A DNA stretch of 40,871 nt from DATAMF01 sp964472565. GTDB lineage: Bacteria; Chloroflexota; Anaerolineae; Aggregatilineales; Aggregatilineaceae. The position numbers and the translations under genes were made by a program. The stretch covers positions 1 to 40,871 of the forward strand of contig CAYYNB010000039.1 in assembly GCA_964472565.1 (NCBI GenBank), written 5' to 3'. The notes beneath the pieces were generated by a model. It ran no database searches. It had not been told where the DNA came from and was given only the letters and a program-made list of their open reading frames with translations. The stretch's first letter is position 1. Every line of letters begins with the position of its first letter. Positions 40,181-40,871 of the stretch are shown piece after piece.

Positions 40181-40871
40181 ATGACAAATCACGAAATCGT
40201 TCCTCCTCATCTTGTTGTGAAAGCTATGCGAGATAGTGGCTATCGCAACGCTGCATATGCCATCGCTGAACTCATTGATAACTCCATTCAAGCAGGTGCA
40301 ACGAGAGTTGAGTTGCTCTGTGCGGAACGTCGCCAACTTGTTAGGCAGCGTGAGCGAATACAGATCTGTGAGATCGGAGTCCTGGATAATGGCTCTGGAA
40401 TGGATCCTATAATTCTCAGAATGGCGCTTCAGTTTGGCAATGGGACACGATTAGAGGACCGTTCTGGAATTGGACGCTTTGGGATGGGGTTACCTAATTC
40501 GTCAATATCTCAAGCTCGACGTGTCGATGTATGGTCCTGGCAAGACGGAGTGGAAAATGCTCTCCATACCTACATTGATATTGATGAGATTATCGAAGGC
40601 ACACTTACACATGTTCCTGAACCCAACTTCAGGCCGATACCCCAGCTTTGGCTTAACGTTGGAACATGTTTTGAAGCAACGGGTACTTTAGTTGTATGGT
40701 CAAATATCGATCTATGTATGTGGACAAGTGCCAAAAAGATTATAGAGAACTCTGAGCTACTTATAGGTCGTATCTATCGCAATTTTCTTGCGGATGAGCG
40801 CGTAATAATACGTATGACCCTATCTATGGGTTTGATTTTGACAAAAGCGCCGCTCGGGAAACATCCTTGTA
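40181..40871 (+). CDS. GHKL (MORC/MutL-like) ATPase, N-terminal part, cut by window end
   Basis: A frame open from ATG 40181 to the last base, 230 codons, so the gene is partial. N-box: AYAIAELIDNSIQAGAT (E30, D33, N34). G1: VLDNGSGMDP (69-74). G2 with ATP-lid start: SGIGRFGMGLPNSSISQARRVDVW (~95-118). These are the three Bergerat-fold motifs of MutL, Hsp90 and MORC ATPases; the GMGLPNSS form suits the prokaryotic MORC-like group in restriction operons. It starts four bases after the helicase stop, so the two are coupled. It would be an ATP-driven clamp. Histidine kinase is unlikely, since no kinase core precedes the ATPase. Confidence 0.85.
   Translation, partial: MTNHEIVPPHLVVKAMRDSGYRNAAYAIAELIDNSIQAGATRVELLCAERRQLVRQRERIQICEIGVLDNGSGMDPIILRMALQFGNGTRLEDRSGIGRFGMGLPNSSISQARRVDVWSWQDGVENALHTYIDIDEIIEGTLTHVPEPNFRPIPQLWLNVGTCFEATGTLVVWSNIDLCMWTSAKKIIENSELLIGRIYRNFLADERVIIRMTLSMGLILTKAPLGKHPC

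Overview
The window looks like a chromosome segment from a Chloroflexota bacterium (Anaerolineae-like). This is an inference from the mix of a group 3d NAD-linked [NiFe]-hydrogenase, SARP/STAND regulators, MalFG-type sugar ABC genes and large mosaic envelope glycosyltransferases. No rRNA, tRNA or CRISPR array was found. Genes up to about 28.1 kb are fairly GC-rich and mostly on the minus strand. From about 28.2 kb to the right edge the DNA becomes progressively A/T-richer and the content changes to partition, primase and defence genes. That part is read as an accessory island cut by the window end.

Left part: two strong minus-strand promoters (117-231) face a gene outside the window. Next come a Mut7-C RNase-like protein, a class I aldolase plus PfkB kinase pair, and a small PD-(D/E)XK-like hypothetical. 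The hoxEFUYH operon (10018 down to 5148) follows, with its maturation protease and two carboxymuconolactone-decarboxylase-like genes. A perfect CRP/FNR-type palindrome lies upstream of hoxE. lysA follows on the plus strand, facing two tandem Doc toxin-like genes that have no visible antitoxin.

Middle part: a three-gene envelope-glycan operon. It encodes a 1140-residue fusion of four extracellular SH3b repeats and an Ig-like segment to a membrane GT2 synthase, then a GT39-like transferase, then a GH18 protein whose catalytic Glu is replaced by Arg. A sugar uptake operon follows (binding protein, attenuator hairpin, two permeases, PfkB kinase). A regulatory cluster comes next: a SARP/BTAD-type STAND regulator, a 51-residue membrane peptide, a 107-residue protein resembling the Os1348/NHLP clan, and a stand-alone receiver protein.

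Right part (island): parA-parB overlap by TAATG, and a 24-bp palindrome at the parB stop has arms like the bacterial parS site. A 26-codon ORF with a strong ribosome site and a Toprim primase-helicase without zinc-finger cysteines follow. Convergent to these is a 1616-residue TIR-NB-ARC-repeat protein, a likely anti-phage STAND NADase. Divergent from that is an SF2 helicase followed by a GHKL/MORC-like ATPase that runs off the end, the start of a probable MORC-class restriction or defence operon. The best candidates for undescribed biology are the SH3b-GT2/pseudo-chitinase operon, the SARP/peptide/NHLP-like/receiver cluster, and the defence island carried by a partition-primase module.
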